In this document: positions 7,210 to 13,221 of the stretch, piece after piece
Layout of the letters: each line of letters starts with the position of its first letter
How positions within the stretch are numbered: the stretch's first letter is position 1
NCBI GenBank assembly: GCA_030669445.1
Contig: DAOVDP010000012.1
Span: 1 to 15,120, forward strand
Length of the DNA: 15,120 nucleotides
Direction of reading: 5' to 3'
Source of the DNA: Candidatus Latescibacterota bacterium
GTDB lineage: Bacteria; Latescibacterota; MVCY01
Program-made: the position numbers and the translations under genes
Notes under the pieces: generated by a model
Seen by the model: only the letters and a program-made list of their open reading frames with translations
Database searches by the model: none
What the model was told of the DNA's origin: nothing

Positions 7210-7506
7210 TTACGAAAACTCAATTGAGAATATGTCAAGCAACATTTGAAATTTGCGGTGGAGGGTATAGGTAAGCTTTCGTTCTAAGAGAGTGTAACTT
7301 TCCTCTGCCGGTTTTGCTCCTATCTCCGCAATCCTCCTCTCTTCAGGATAGAAATAGATGTGAAAGTGAGGAGTGGTCATCCTCTGCCAGTCGAAATCTG
7401 TATAGCGGACTTTGTTCTTACCGAAGTAATATTGGGCATAAAGATCACTCGGGGGGAGCATCAGGCAGAGGAGGAACAGCAGGGGTATTTGCAGGTAATG
7501 TTTCAT
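7210..7506 (-). pseudogene. Truncated N-terminus of a Tol/PD40-type exported protein
   Basis: A 98-residue open frame that matches, from memory of the family, only the beginning of a large exported protein (often annotated biopolymer transporter TolB-like / PD40 protein, about 1000 residues). Residues 1-24 are a signal peptide (cleavage after LYA), followed by the characteristic YYFGKNKVRYTDFDWQ and HFHIYFYPEE, then AEESYTLLERKLTYTLHRK. In full-length relatives this leads into a segment with SSHNDFQQTN and then beta-propeller repeats; here the similarity stops after HRK, and about 13 unrelated residues precede the stop. Neither of the other frames continues the family, so this is a deletion and not a frameshift. 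A longer frame reaches to 7611 but the true N-terminus is the signal peptide at 7506. No good ribosome binding site is visible. It lies 49 bp after lgt. Confidence 0.75.
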
Positions 7507-7555
7507 AGCACATAAAGTCGGCCAAGAGTTTTTGCCGAAGTCCCTGGGGCAAAAT

Positions 7556-8359
7556 TTACGAGTGAGTGGATCTTTTTCGCAGAACAAGAAGCATTGTCCC
7601 CGCCAACACAAACAGCAGCACGCACACGCCCTGATTGAAAAGCACCGGGACTTTCCCGATCTTAAATAATATCATGCTATTTTCGTAATAGCGTACAGAA
7701 TCTACTACGAAACGAGCTACTGCATAGGAGGCAAGCAGCAGCCAGAAGGTGAAGCCGTCGAACTTTTTAAACCTCTCTGAAAAGAGCAGAAGTCCAAAGA
7801 TTATCAACCCATAAGCGGAGGAATAAAGCTGGGCCGGATGGATGGAAGTGTGAGGGAAGACAAAGCCAGCCGGACTGTCGGGGGGAAAAACCATCGCCCA
7901 GGGAAGCTGGGAGGGTTTTCCAAAACAGCAGCCGTTCAGAAAACAGCCTATGCGCACCAAGAATATCCCCAAGGCAATAGAGGGGGAGAAGGCATCTGCT
8001 GTTCCCCAGAAAGGGAGTTTGTGCCGCCAGATATAGAGGAATCCCACTGCCAAAGCGGGGATTAATCCGCCGTAAAGTATCAAACCGGCTATGCCGAATC
8101 CCTCAGGGCCGAAGGGATTAATAATGGAGATCGGGTTATCGGAGAACTGGTCCCAGTGAAACGCCACATAGGTCAATCTTGCCCCGATGATACTGACAAC
8201 AATTCCCCATACTGACATATCCATCATTTGACTGGGTTCGACCCCTACCCTCTGGGCGCGCTTTACCGCCAGCCACAGCCCCCAAAAGAAGGCCAGGGCA
8301 AGCATCAATCCGTAAGAGCGAATGGCAAAGGGACCTATTCGGAACAGGAGAGAGTGCAT
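7556..8359 (-). CDS. lgt: Prolipoprotein diacylglyceryl transferase
   Basis: Lgt transfers diacylglycerol from phosphatidylglycerol to the lipobox cysteine of prolipoproteins in the inner membrane. The 267-residue protein has about seven hydrophobic segments. The family signature is present: RIGCFLNGCCFG at 136-147 (Arg and Asn equivalents of the E. coli catalytic region) followed by LPWAM and FPHTSIHPAQLY; a conserved Arg is seen in VDSVRYYE near the C-terminus. At the position of the E. coli essential HGG motif this protein has YGG (96-98), a variant seen in several lineages. The frame is open to 8473, but the ATG at 8359 has AAGGAAGG upstream and gives the standard N-terminus, so the extra 38 residues, which run into repeats, are not coding. 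Operon position: after rfaE1, with a repeat-filled 192-bp gap. Confidence 0.95.
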   Translation of the reverse strand: MHSLLFRIGPFAIRSYGLMLALAFFWGLWLAVKRAQRVGVEPSQMMDMSVWGIVVSIIGARLTYVAFHWDQFSDNPISIINPFGPEGFGIAGLILYGGLIPALAVGFLYIWRHKLPFWGTADAFSPSIALGIFLVRIGCFLNGCCFGKPSQLPWAMVFPPDSPAGFVFPHTSIHPAQLYSSAYGLIIFGLLLFSERFKKFDGFTFWLLLASYAVARFVVDSVRYYENSMILFKIGKVPVLFNQGVCVLLFVLAGTMLLVLRKRSTHS

Positions 8360-8400
8360 TTTAGCCTTCCTTTTCTGTGGAGTTAAAGACAAATTCAAGA

Positions 8401-8430
8401 GAAACACCGAATCAACACTGAAACAACCGG
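8401..8430 (+). repeat. Copy 2 of the degenerate AACACCGAA/AACACTGAA repeat
   Basis: GAAACACCGAATCAACACTG and following bases share the AACACCGAA and AACACTGAA units of the copy at 7159-7183, in swapped order. It lies just upstream of the lgt ribosome binding site. Confidence 0.4.
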
Positions 8431-8451
8431 AAAAATAATGGTGAAGTTTCA

Positions 8452-8482
8452 TAGGTTGGGTTTCGTTCCCCAACCCAACCTA
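8452..8482. repeat. REP-like palindrome (TAGGTTGGGTT hairpin)
   Basis: An 11-bp perfect inverted repeat, TAGGTTGGGTT / AACCCAACCTA, with a 9-nt loop (TCGTTCCCC). The core GTAGGTTGGGTT...AACGAAACCCAACC is a widely dispersed intergenic palindrome in many bacterial genomes. It lies in the rfaE1-lgt gap. No T-tract follows, so it is a repeat and not a terminator. Confidence 0.75.
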
Positions 8483-8520
8483 CAAGTACTCCGGAACACA
8501 TTGAAAAACAATTTAATATA

Positions 8521-8575
8521 GTATTCAGTGCCGTTTGGTGTTTTTCGGCGTTCAAATCTTCGTGTCTATGTTGAA
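8521..8575 (-). repeat. Copy 3 of the degenerate repeat, overlapping the rfaE1 stop
   Basis: On the minus strand this reads as CACGAAGATTTGAACGCCGA followed by AAAACACC and CGGCACTGAAT, related to the copies at 7159-7183 and 8401-8430. It supplies the last codons and the stop (TGA) of rfaE1. Confidence 0.5.
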
Positions 8576-9547
8576 AATAGAATCCTCGATCATCTCCCGG
8601 GTGATCGGCACTACACCTACCTGTCCCACCACGGCTCCGGCTGCATGGTTTGCCAGAGTAGCCGCTTCTTTTACCGTTGCCCCGGCGGCCATTGCCACCG
8701 TCAGGGTGGCGATCACCGTGTCACCAGCACCGGAGACATCGAAAACCTCTCTTGCTACCGTAGGGATAGAGATCATACCACCCTCGGCGGCAAATAACGA
8801 CATCCCTTTGGAACCCCGGGTGAGCAGGACATACTCGCACTCCAGTTGCTCCAGCAATCTGCGGCCTGCCTCCAGAAGCTCCGCCTCTGAAGCGATCTTG
8901 ATGCCGAAAGCCGCCTCCACCTCCTCCTGATTGGGTTTGAACAGAGTGACTTTCTTGAAATCAAAGAAATTGTGAAATTTAGGATCAACGGTACATGGTT
9001 TTCCCTGGATCAGAGGGATAACTTGGGTCAACACACCGCTGGTGATCACTCCTTTGTTATAATCTTCGATGAGCAAGGCATCTGCTTGTTTGATCTGTTC
9101 AGCGATGAAGTCGACTATGCGACTGACAATGGAGGCGTCCACAGGACGGGTAGTCTCTCTGTCTGCCCTGACCACATGTTGATGGCGGGCGATCACTCTG
9201 GTTTTAACTGTTGTGGGACGGGAGTGGTCTACAAACACCCCAGCGGTGGAGAAATCCATTTGCTCCATCTTTTCCAAAAGTTTCCGACCGCCGCTGTCTT
9301 CTCCAACTACCCCCACCGGTATGGGAATAGCCCCCAGAGAGCCTATATTGTGGGCCACATTGGCTGCTCCTCCTAATCCTGTGGATTCTGAGGCTACCTC
9401 TACCACTGGCACGGGAGCCTCGGGAGAGATCCTTCTCACCTCTCCCCACAGGTATTCATCCAGCATCAGATCGCCCAAAACCAGCGCCCGCACAGAATCA
9501 AAGCGGGAAAAGAGTTCGGTCAATCTCTCAGTGGTAAAATCTGTCAT
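8552..9547 (-). CDS. rfaE1: D-glycero-beta-D-manno-heptose-7-phosphate kinase (RfaE1/HldE kinase domain)
   Basis: A 331-residue PfkB-family kinase that phosphorylates heptose 7-phosphate at C1 in the ADP-heptose pathway for LPS inner core. Diagnostic stretches: GDLMLDEYLWGEVRRISPEA (25-44) and VPVVEV, GLGGAANVAHNIGSLGA (57-73), RPTTVKTRVIARHQHVVRAD in the middle, VDPKFHNF and FKPNQEE, and the PfkB motif DVSGAGDTV with catalytic Asp276. Only the kinase half is present; the adenylyltransferase half (RfaE2) must be encoded elsewhere. Start ATG has TTGAGGA upstream. It is the second gene of the leftward operon, 25 bp after the fructokinase-like gene. Its last residues (DTKI) lie in a repeat, so the native C-terminus may have been slightly altered. 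Its presence implies a Gram-negative outer membrane with heptose. Confidence 0.93.
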   Translation of the reverse strand: MTDFTTERLTELFSRFDSVRALVLGDLMLDEYLWGEVRRISPEAPVPVVEVASESTGLGGAANVAHNIGSLGAIPIPVGVVGEDSGGRKLLEKMEQMDFSTAGVFVDHSRPTTVKTRVIARHQHVVRADRETTRPVDASIVSRIVDFIAEQIKQADALLIEDYNKGVITSGVLTQVIPLIQGKPCTVDPKFHNFFDFKKVTLFKPNQEEVEAAFGIKIASEAELLEAGRRLLEQLECEYVLLTRGSKGMSLFAAEGGMISIPTVAREVFDVSGAGDTVIATLTVAMAAGATVKEAATLANHAAGAVVGQVGVVPITREMIEDSIFNIDTKI

Positions 9548-9567
9548 AATTTTTCCTCAAGGTTTTT

Positions 9568-9618
9568 CACCCTCACCCCAACCCTCTCCCTTCGAGGGAG
9601 AGGGAGTCTCTTGGACTC
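9568..9618. repeat. Palindromic repeat (CCCTCTCCCT hairpin) at the 3' end of the PfkB gene
   Basis: A 10-bp perfect stem CCCTCTCCCT / AGGGAGAGGG with a 3-nt loop at 9582-9604, preceded by CACCCTCACCCCAA and followed by a second small hairpin GAGTC-TCTTG-GACTC. The CCCTCACCCCAACCCTCTCCC core is a very common dispersed repeat in bacterial genomes. It overlaps the last codons of the PfkB gene and ends just before the rfaE1 ribosome binding site. Confidence 0.8.
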
Positions 9619-10586
9619 TCTGTGAATGTTTCTTTCTTAAGTTGAGCCAAGGTGGGCAAGGCAGGGATAGCGCCTTTCTGGGTAGTGGTGATCGCCCCTG
9701 CTTTGTTGGCTAACCCCAGAATCCCGTGCATCTTTTCCAGGGGAACCTGTTCCAATCTCTCTCCTTCTCGGAGGCAGTCTAACAATTTCCAAAGCAGAAC
9801 AGCCGCGAAGGCATCACCGGCTCCGGTGGTATCTATGGCTTCTACCTTAACTCCAGCTACTTTCAGTTGTCCTCTCTTATCAGAGAAAAAGCATCCCTCT
9901 TTTCCTAAGGTTACCACCACCATTAGCGGTCCTGCTTGTCGCAGTCGGTTGCTGCCCTCCAGCAAATCCTCTGTATCGGTAAGAAACGCAAGTTCTTCCT
10001 CGTTCACCTTCACAATCTGAGCCAGAGGAAGCGTCTTCTCTATCTCTCTTCTGGCCTGTTCGGGGTTTTCCCAAAGGTTGAGCCGGAGGTTAGGGTCGTA
10101 GGAGACGACCAGATCGTGGCGAGTTGCGTATTCAATTGCCTTCAGGGTGGCAGAACGGGAGGGCTCGGAGATGAGGGAGATAGAGCCGAAGTGGAAGATC
10201 CGGGCACTGCCGAGATAGTTTTCGTCTATCTCTTTTGGATTCAGGAGCATATCGGCGCTGGGATGGCGATAGAAAGAGAAGCTTCTTTCGCCATCTGAGC
10301 GAAGGGAGACAAAGGCCAGAGCCGTACGGGCACTTTTTTCAAAAAGCAGCTGAGAGGTATCTACCCCATTGCTGGCTAAGGTTTCTTGGAGAAAATGACC
10401 AAAGGGATCGTCGCCAACCTTGCCAATAAAGCCAACATCCACGCCCAATTTACCCAGCGCAGCAGCCAGATTAGCTGGAGCCCCCCCGGCTGCCCTCAGA
10501 AACCCCGGGGCATCTTTTACCTCCACTCCGGTCTGCAGGGAGACAAAATCGATCAGGGCCTCTCCCAAGCTGATAATCTGGGGCAC
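9573..10586 (-). CDS. PfkB-family carbohydrate kinase, fructokinase-like
   Basis: A 337-residue ribokinase/PfkB kinase, likely fructokinase (ATP + fructose to fructose 6-phosphate). Seen in order: an N-terminal GEALIDF, the substrate motif GGAPANLAAALGKLG, GKVGDDPFG, the stretch ALAFVSLRSDGERSFSFYR followed by PSADMLL, which is typical of ScrK/plant-type fructokinases, SYDPNLR, KVNEEE, and DTTGAGDAF with catalytic Asp258. Translation starts with GTG (10586-10584), supported by AAGGAG upstream. The natural domain ends near residue 322 (PTLAQLKK); the last about 15 residues are encoded by a dispersed repeat (9573-9618). It heads the operon from a strong promoter at 10647-10676. The exact sugar is not proven; other 2-keto-sugar kinases share these motifs. 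Confidence 0.88.
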   Translation of the reverse strand: MPQIISLGEALIDFVSLQTGVEVKDAPGFLRAAGGAPANLAAALGKLGVDVGFIGKVGDDPFGHFLQETLASNGVDTSQLLFEKSARTALAFVSLRSDGERSFSFYRHPSADMLLNPKEIDENYLGSARIFHFGSISLISEPSRSATLKAIEYATRHDLVVSYDPNLRLNLWENPEQARREIEKTLPLAQIVKVNEEELAFLTDTEDLLEGSNRLRQAGPLMVVVTLGKEGCFFSDKRGQLKVAGVKVEAIDTTGAGDAFAAVLLWKLLDCLREGERLEQVPLEKMHGILGLANKAGAITTTQKGAIPALPTLAQLKKETFTESPRDSLSLEGRGLG

Positions 10587-10646
10587 AAAGTCTCCTTAGG
10601 GAACTGAATTAACGTGATTGGGGATTTGTTGTTCGAGAGTGCCAAT

Positions 10647-10676
10647 AATATAACCCACTCAAGGAGTTTTTGTCAA
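10647..10676 (-). promoter_or_regulatory. Strong sigma-70-type promoter of the pfkB-rfaE1-lgt operon
   Basis: On the minus strand: perfect TTGACA (10676-10671), 18-bp spacer, TATATT (10652-10647). Transcription would start about 10640, 54 nt before the GTG start of the first gene. Confidence 0.8.
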
Positions 10677-10775
10677 GCCTTATTTGTAACTCTGAGTAAA
10701 TTCTGATAATGGTAAAGCAGCCAGGGATATTTTCCTCTTTTTCTAAAAAAAATTCATCAGAGAGCGATTTTTTTC

Positions 10776-10804
10776 TTGCGGAACAAAGAAAGGCACATTA
10801 TATT
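10776..10804 (+). promoter_or_regulatory. Predicted promoter of rex
   Basis: TTGCGG (10776-10781), 17-bp spacer, TATATT (10799-10804). Transcription would start near 10811, 55 nt before the rex ATG at 10866. The TTG at 10776 that could be taken as a start codon is part of this -35 box. Confidence 0.6.
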
Positions 10805-10865
10805 TGACGAAACGTTTTTTGGCAGCCGATTGGCACCCTTATTAGTTGTTGTTTTTACTGCACAA

Positions 10866-11501
10866 ATGGGGAGTTGGAGAGAAAAAGGGAGATTCCCGGA
10901 TAAAGTGGTCAGTAGGTTTTCTCTTTATCTGCGATATCTTGAGCGAATCGAACAAGAGGGTGTTTATTTGATCACCTCCTCTCAGGTAGCCCAGGCGTTG
11001 CAGCTGACTGCTCCCCAGGTGCGTCGTGATCTCTCTTATTTAGGACAGTTTGGGGTAGCCGGCGTTGGATATAATGTAAATCGGCTCATCTCTACCTTAA
11101 AGAAGATCTTAGGGTTAAACAAAAAGTGGCCGGTGGTTCTGGTAGGGGCAGGTAATTTGGGAGCAGCCCTGTTCTCTTACTCGGGATTCAGAAGACGAGG
11201 GTTTGAAATCGTCGCTATTTTTGACAGGGACACTAATAAAATTGGCACCAGATGGGCTGATATAGCGATCTTAGATATAGATCGCTTGACCGAAACGGTA
11301 AACCAAAAGGGCGTAAAAATAGGTGTCATCGCTGTGCCCCATTATGCAGCCCAACAGGTGGCAGATCGACTTGTTAGTTCGGGAGTGAAGGCTATCTTAA
11401 ATTTCTCCCCTGGCAAGATTAGCGTGCCCGAAGATGTGAAGTTGCAAAATGTGGATGTGACCACTGAACTGGAAACCCTCAGTTGGTTTCTTATGCAGTG
11501 A
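10866..11501 (+). CDS. rex: Redox-sensing transcriptional repressor Rex
   Basis: Rex senses the NADH/NAD+ ratio and represses fermentation, respiration and hydrogenase genes when NADH is low. The protein is 211 residues from the ATG at 10866, the normal Rex length. Residues 12-75 form the winged helix (SRFSLYLRYLERI, SSQVAQAL, and the recognition stretch VRRDLSYLGQFG followed by GVGYNV), and a Rossmann fold follows with the NAD(H)-binding GAGNLG at 94-99 and IFDRD at 118-122. The frame is open back to a TTG at 10776, but those 30 residues are not Rex-like and the TTG lies in the predicted -35 box. No clear ribosome binding site precedes the ATG, so the start is chosen from family length. A Rex operator lies 17 bp after its stop, in front of the next gene on the same strand. 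It is divergent from the kinase operon. Confidence 0.95.
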   Translation: MGSWREKGRFPDKVVSRFSLYLRYLERIEQEGVYLITSSQVAQALQLTAPQVRRDLSYLGQFGVAGVGYNVNRLISTLKKILGLNKKWPVVLVGAGNLGAALFSYSGFRRRGFEIVAIFDRDTNKIGTRWADIAILDIDRLTETVNQKGVKIGVIAVPHYAAQQVADRLVSSGVKAILNFSPGKISVPEDVKLQNVDVTTELETLSWFLMQ

Positions 11502-11517
11502 TGTTTTTTGAAATATT

Positions 11518-11535
11518 CTGTGAAACTTTTCACGA
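11518..11535 (+). promoter_or_regulatory. Rex operator (ROP) candidate
   Basis: CTGTGAAACTTTTCACGA is a near palindrome of the form known for Rex sites, TTGTGAA-N4-TTCACAA, with two mismatches at the outer positions. It overlaps the -35 region of a predicted promoter (GTGAAA 11520-11525, 17 bp, TATAAG 11543-11548), so Rex binding would block RNA polymerase. It lies between rex and the Fe-S protein gene. Confidence 0.8.
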
Positions 11536-11548
11536 AGTAGAGTATAAG
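11520..11548 (+). promoter_or_regulatory. Predicted promoter of the Fe-S/Mrp cluster
   Basis: GTGAAA (11520-11525), 17-bp spacer and TATAAG (11543-11548) give a reasonable sigma-70 promoter whose -35 box lies inside the Rex operator. Transcription would start near 11555, 62 nt before the ATG at 11617. Confidence 0.5.
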
Positions 11549-11616
11549 TTGTTGTCTTCGCTGTGAAGATTAAATACAAAACGGCAGGTGGTTCCAACTC
11601 ACAAGGTAGCGTTTAT

Positions 11617-12639
11617 ATGAATTATATTTCCAAAAACAGTCTTGTCCAGCTGCTGGAGATTCTCAAGAAAGATTACCAAGTCTATTTGCCCGTCAAGAAG
11701 GACCAGCAGCGTTTTTATAACAGATATACCACATTTACAGACGATATTGTCATTGGTGAGGTAAGACCATTTGAGCCTCTGAAGTCCTTTTTCACACCTG
11801 CAAGAGAGATAGTCGCCGAAGGTTTTAAACCCGATATTCCTCATTCTCATGACAAGCCCTTTGCTATTGTGGGTGTAAAGGCCTGCGATTTGAAGGGCTT
11901 CAAAGTTCAGGACTATGTATTTAAAGACCACGATTATCAAGATCCCTTCTATATAAAGCTGCGCGAGGAAAACCTCATCATATCTGCAGACTGTACCTGC
12001 GCAATAGATACATGTTTTTGTCTTTCCCTGGATGTTAAGCCCTACCCCCAAGAAAATTTTGATATTAATCTCTCTCAACTGAGAAAAGGCTATATTGTCG
12101 ATGTCGGCTCTCCCAAAGGCCAGACGCTCGTTGAGAAGAATTCTTCCCTCTTTGAAGATGCCAAAGAGGAATTGATTTCTGAAAGAGAAAACCAGAGAGC
12201 CAAGGTTACGAAAGAGGTACAAGAGAATATAAAAGAAAATAACGTTCCCCATCAAGATACGCTTAACGGTGCTATAGAGAAGAATTTTGAGTCTGATATC
12301 TGGAAAGATGAGGCGAAGACCTGCGTTGAATGCGGGGCGTGTAATGCTATCTGTCCCACTTGCCACTGTTTTCTTCTGTATGACCAGAAGGACGAAGAAC
12401 GTATGGCGCGGTTGCGTATCTGGGATTCATGTATGATAAAGGACTTTGCCAGGGTTGCGGGAGGCGCCAACCCCAGACCAGAATTGTGGATGAGATTGAG
12501 AAACAGGTTTGAGAAGAAATTTGATTTCTTTCCCAAGGTAGCTAACGTATATGCCTGCACTGGCTGTGGACGCTGCATCTTGGCCTGCCCAGCAAAGATT
12601 GATATAAGAGAAGTATTGAAGAAATTAAGTGAGAGATAA
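11617..12639 (+). CDS. 4Fe-4S dicluster protein, sulfhydrogenase beta / sulfite reductase A-like (HydB/AsrA type)
   Basis: A 340-residue electron-transfer protein of the family that includes the beta subunit of archaeal sulfhydrogenase and AsrA of anaerobic sulfite reductase. Seen: GVKACDLKGF at 86-95 (the GVRPCDL motif of the family), a cysteine-rich DCTCAIDTCFC at 125-135, and two ferredoxin-type motifs, CVECGACNAICP (Cys236, 239, 242, 246) with extra Cys249 and Cys251, and CTGCGRCILACP (Cys314, 317, 320, 324). The stretch 170-230 is highly charged and probably helical. An in-frame GTG at 11563 would add 18 residues but has no ribosome binding site; the ATG at 11617, preceded by AAGGT, gives the normal N-terminus. 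It is the first gene after the Rex operator and shares a strand with mrpE, the flavoprotein and mrpFG. It probably passes electrons between a soluble carrier and a partner flavoprotein or membrane complex; no hydrogenase catalytic subunit is in the window. Confidence 0.87.
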   Translation: MNYISKNSLVQLLEILKKDYQVYLPVKKDQQRFYNRYTTFTDDIVIGEVRPFEPLKSFFTPAREIVAEGFKPDIPHSHDKPFAIVGVKACDLKGFKVQDYVFKDHDYQDPFYIKLREENLIISADCTCAIDTCFCLSLDVKPYPQENFDINLSQLRKGYIVDVGSPKGQTLVEKNSSLFEDAKEELISERENQRAKVTKEVQENIKENNVPHQDTLNGAIEKNFESDIWKDEAKTCVECGACNAICPTCHCFLLYDQKDEERMARLRIWDSCMIKDFARVAGGANPRPELWMRLRNRFEKKFDFFPKVANVYACTGCGRCILACPAKIDIREVLKKLSER

Positions 12640-12668
12640 GTAACAGAGAGTATGGAGATAACATAAAG

Positions 12669-13187
12669 ATGTCTATAAAAAATAGAGCTGAGAGTTTTCT
12701 TTATCTCTTTCTATTCCTGGTTTTAATATGGCTGTGCCTCACTTCGACTTTTAACAGGCAGGAGCTGGTTAGTGGCATTTTTATAAGTCTTGTTTTAGCT
12801 GTGTTTTTAAATGAATCCTATCTCAGATTAGGGCTTCCTCCTTTGAGCTTGAAAAGGTTTGCTTTCTTGATTGTCTATGTAATTGTCCTTTTCAAGGAAA
12901 TAATAAAAGCCAACTTTGATGTGGCCTACCGAATTATTCATCCCAAGATGCCCATAAAACCTGGGATTGTGCTCATTAAAACTCAACTTAAGTCTGACAT
13001 TGCGAAAATGATTCTGGCCAATTCTATTACTTTGACGCCGGGAACATTTACTCTGGATATTCTGAGGGATAAGATTCTCGTGCATTGGATAAATGTGAGG
13101 ACAGAAGATATAGATGAGGCCACAAAAATTATAGGGGAGAGGTTCGAGAGATATCTGAGGGTGATATTTGCACGAAATCTACATTAG
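12669..13187 (+). CDS. mrpE: Mrp-type Na+/H+ antiporter subunit E (MrpE/MnhE)
   Basis: A 172-residue membrane protein. Residues about 10-28, 31-48 and 62-80 are hydrophobic; a short amphipathic domain follows, with the family signature ANSITLTPGTFTLDI at 117-131 and LVHWINV at 137-143. MrpE is an accessory subunit of multi-subunit cation/proton antiporters and of Mbh/Mbx/Mbs-type ion-pumping complexes. It lies 29 bp after the Fe-S protein gene and 34 bp before the flavoprotein gene. The ribosome binding site is modest (GGAG about 11 nt upstream). Confidence 0.93.
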   Translation: MSIKNRAESFLYLFLFLVLIWLCLTSTFNRQELVSGIFISLVLAVFLNESYLRLGLPPLSLKRFAFLIVYVIVLFKEIIKANFDVAYRIIHPKMPIKPGIVLIKTQLKSDIAKMILANSITLTPGTFTLDILRDKILVHWINVRTEDIDEATKIIGERFERYLRVIFARNLH

Positions 13188-13221
13188 CCAAATGAAAATA
13201 AGATTACTGGAGGTGTGAGTC

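Noticed and set aside
7205-7238. Promoter for the PHP gene (TTGACA at 7238-7233) and the CTCAATTGAG palindrome
   Set aside because: The -35 is perfect but at 17 bp the -10 reads TCGTAA, which is too weak to call; the palindrome has no T-tract.
7507-7611. N-terminal extension of the Tol-like fragment
   Set aside because: The family begins with the signal peptide at 7506; the extension overlaps the 3' end of lgt and has no export or domain features.
8360-8473. N-terminal extension of Lgt
   Set aside because: It runs through the REP-like and degenerate repeats; the ATG at 8359 has a good ribosome binding site and fits the family.
10804-10822. Possible Rex operator upstream of rex (TTGACGAAACGTTTTTTGG)
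   Set aside because: It lacks the TTGTGAA / TTCACAA half-sites; only a weak dyad is present.
10776-10865. TTG start giving Rex 30 extra residues
   Set aside because: The added residues are not Rex-like, there is no ribosome binding site, and the TTG is part of the predicted -35 box of the rex promoter.
11599-12366. 255-codon minus-strand ORF
   Set aside because: It is antisense to the Fe-S protein, whose cysteine motifs are unmistakable; it is a shadow frame.
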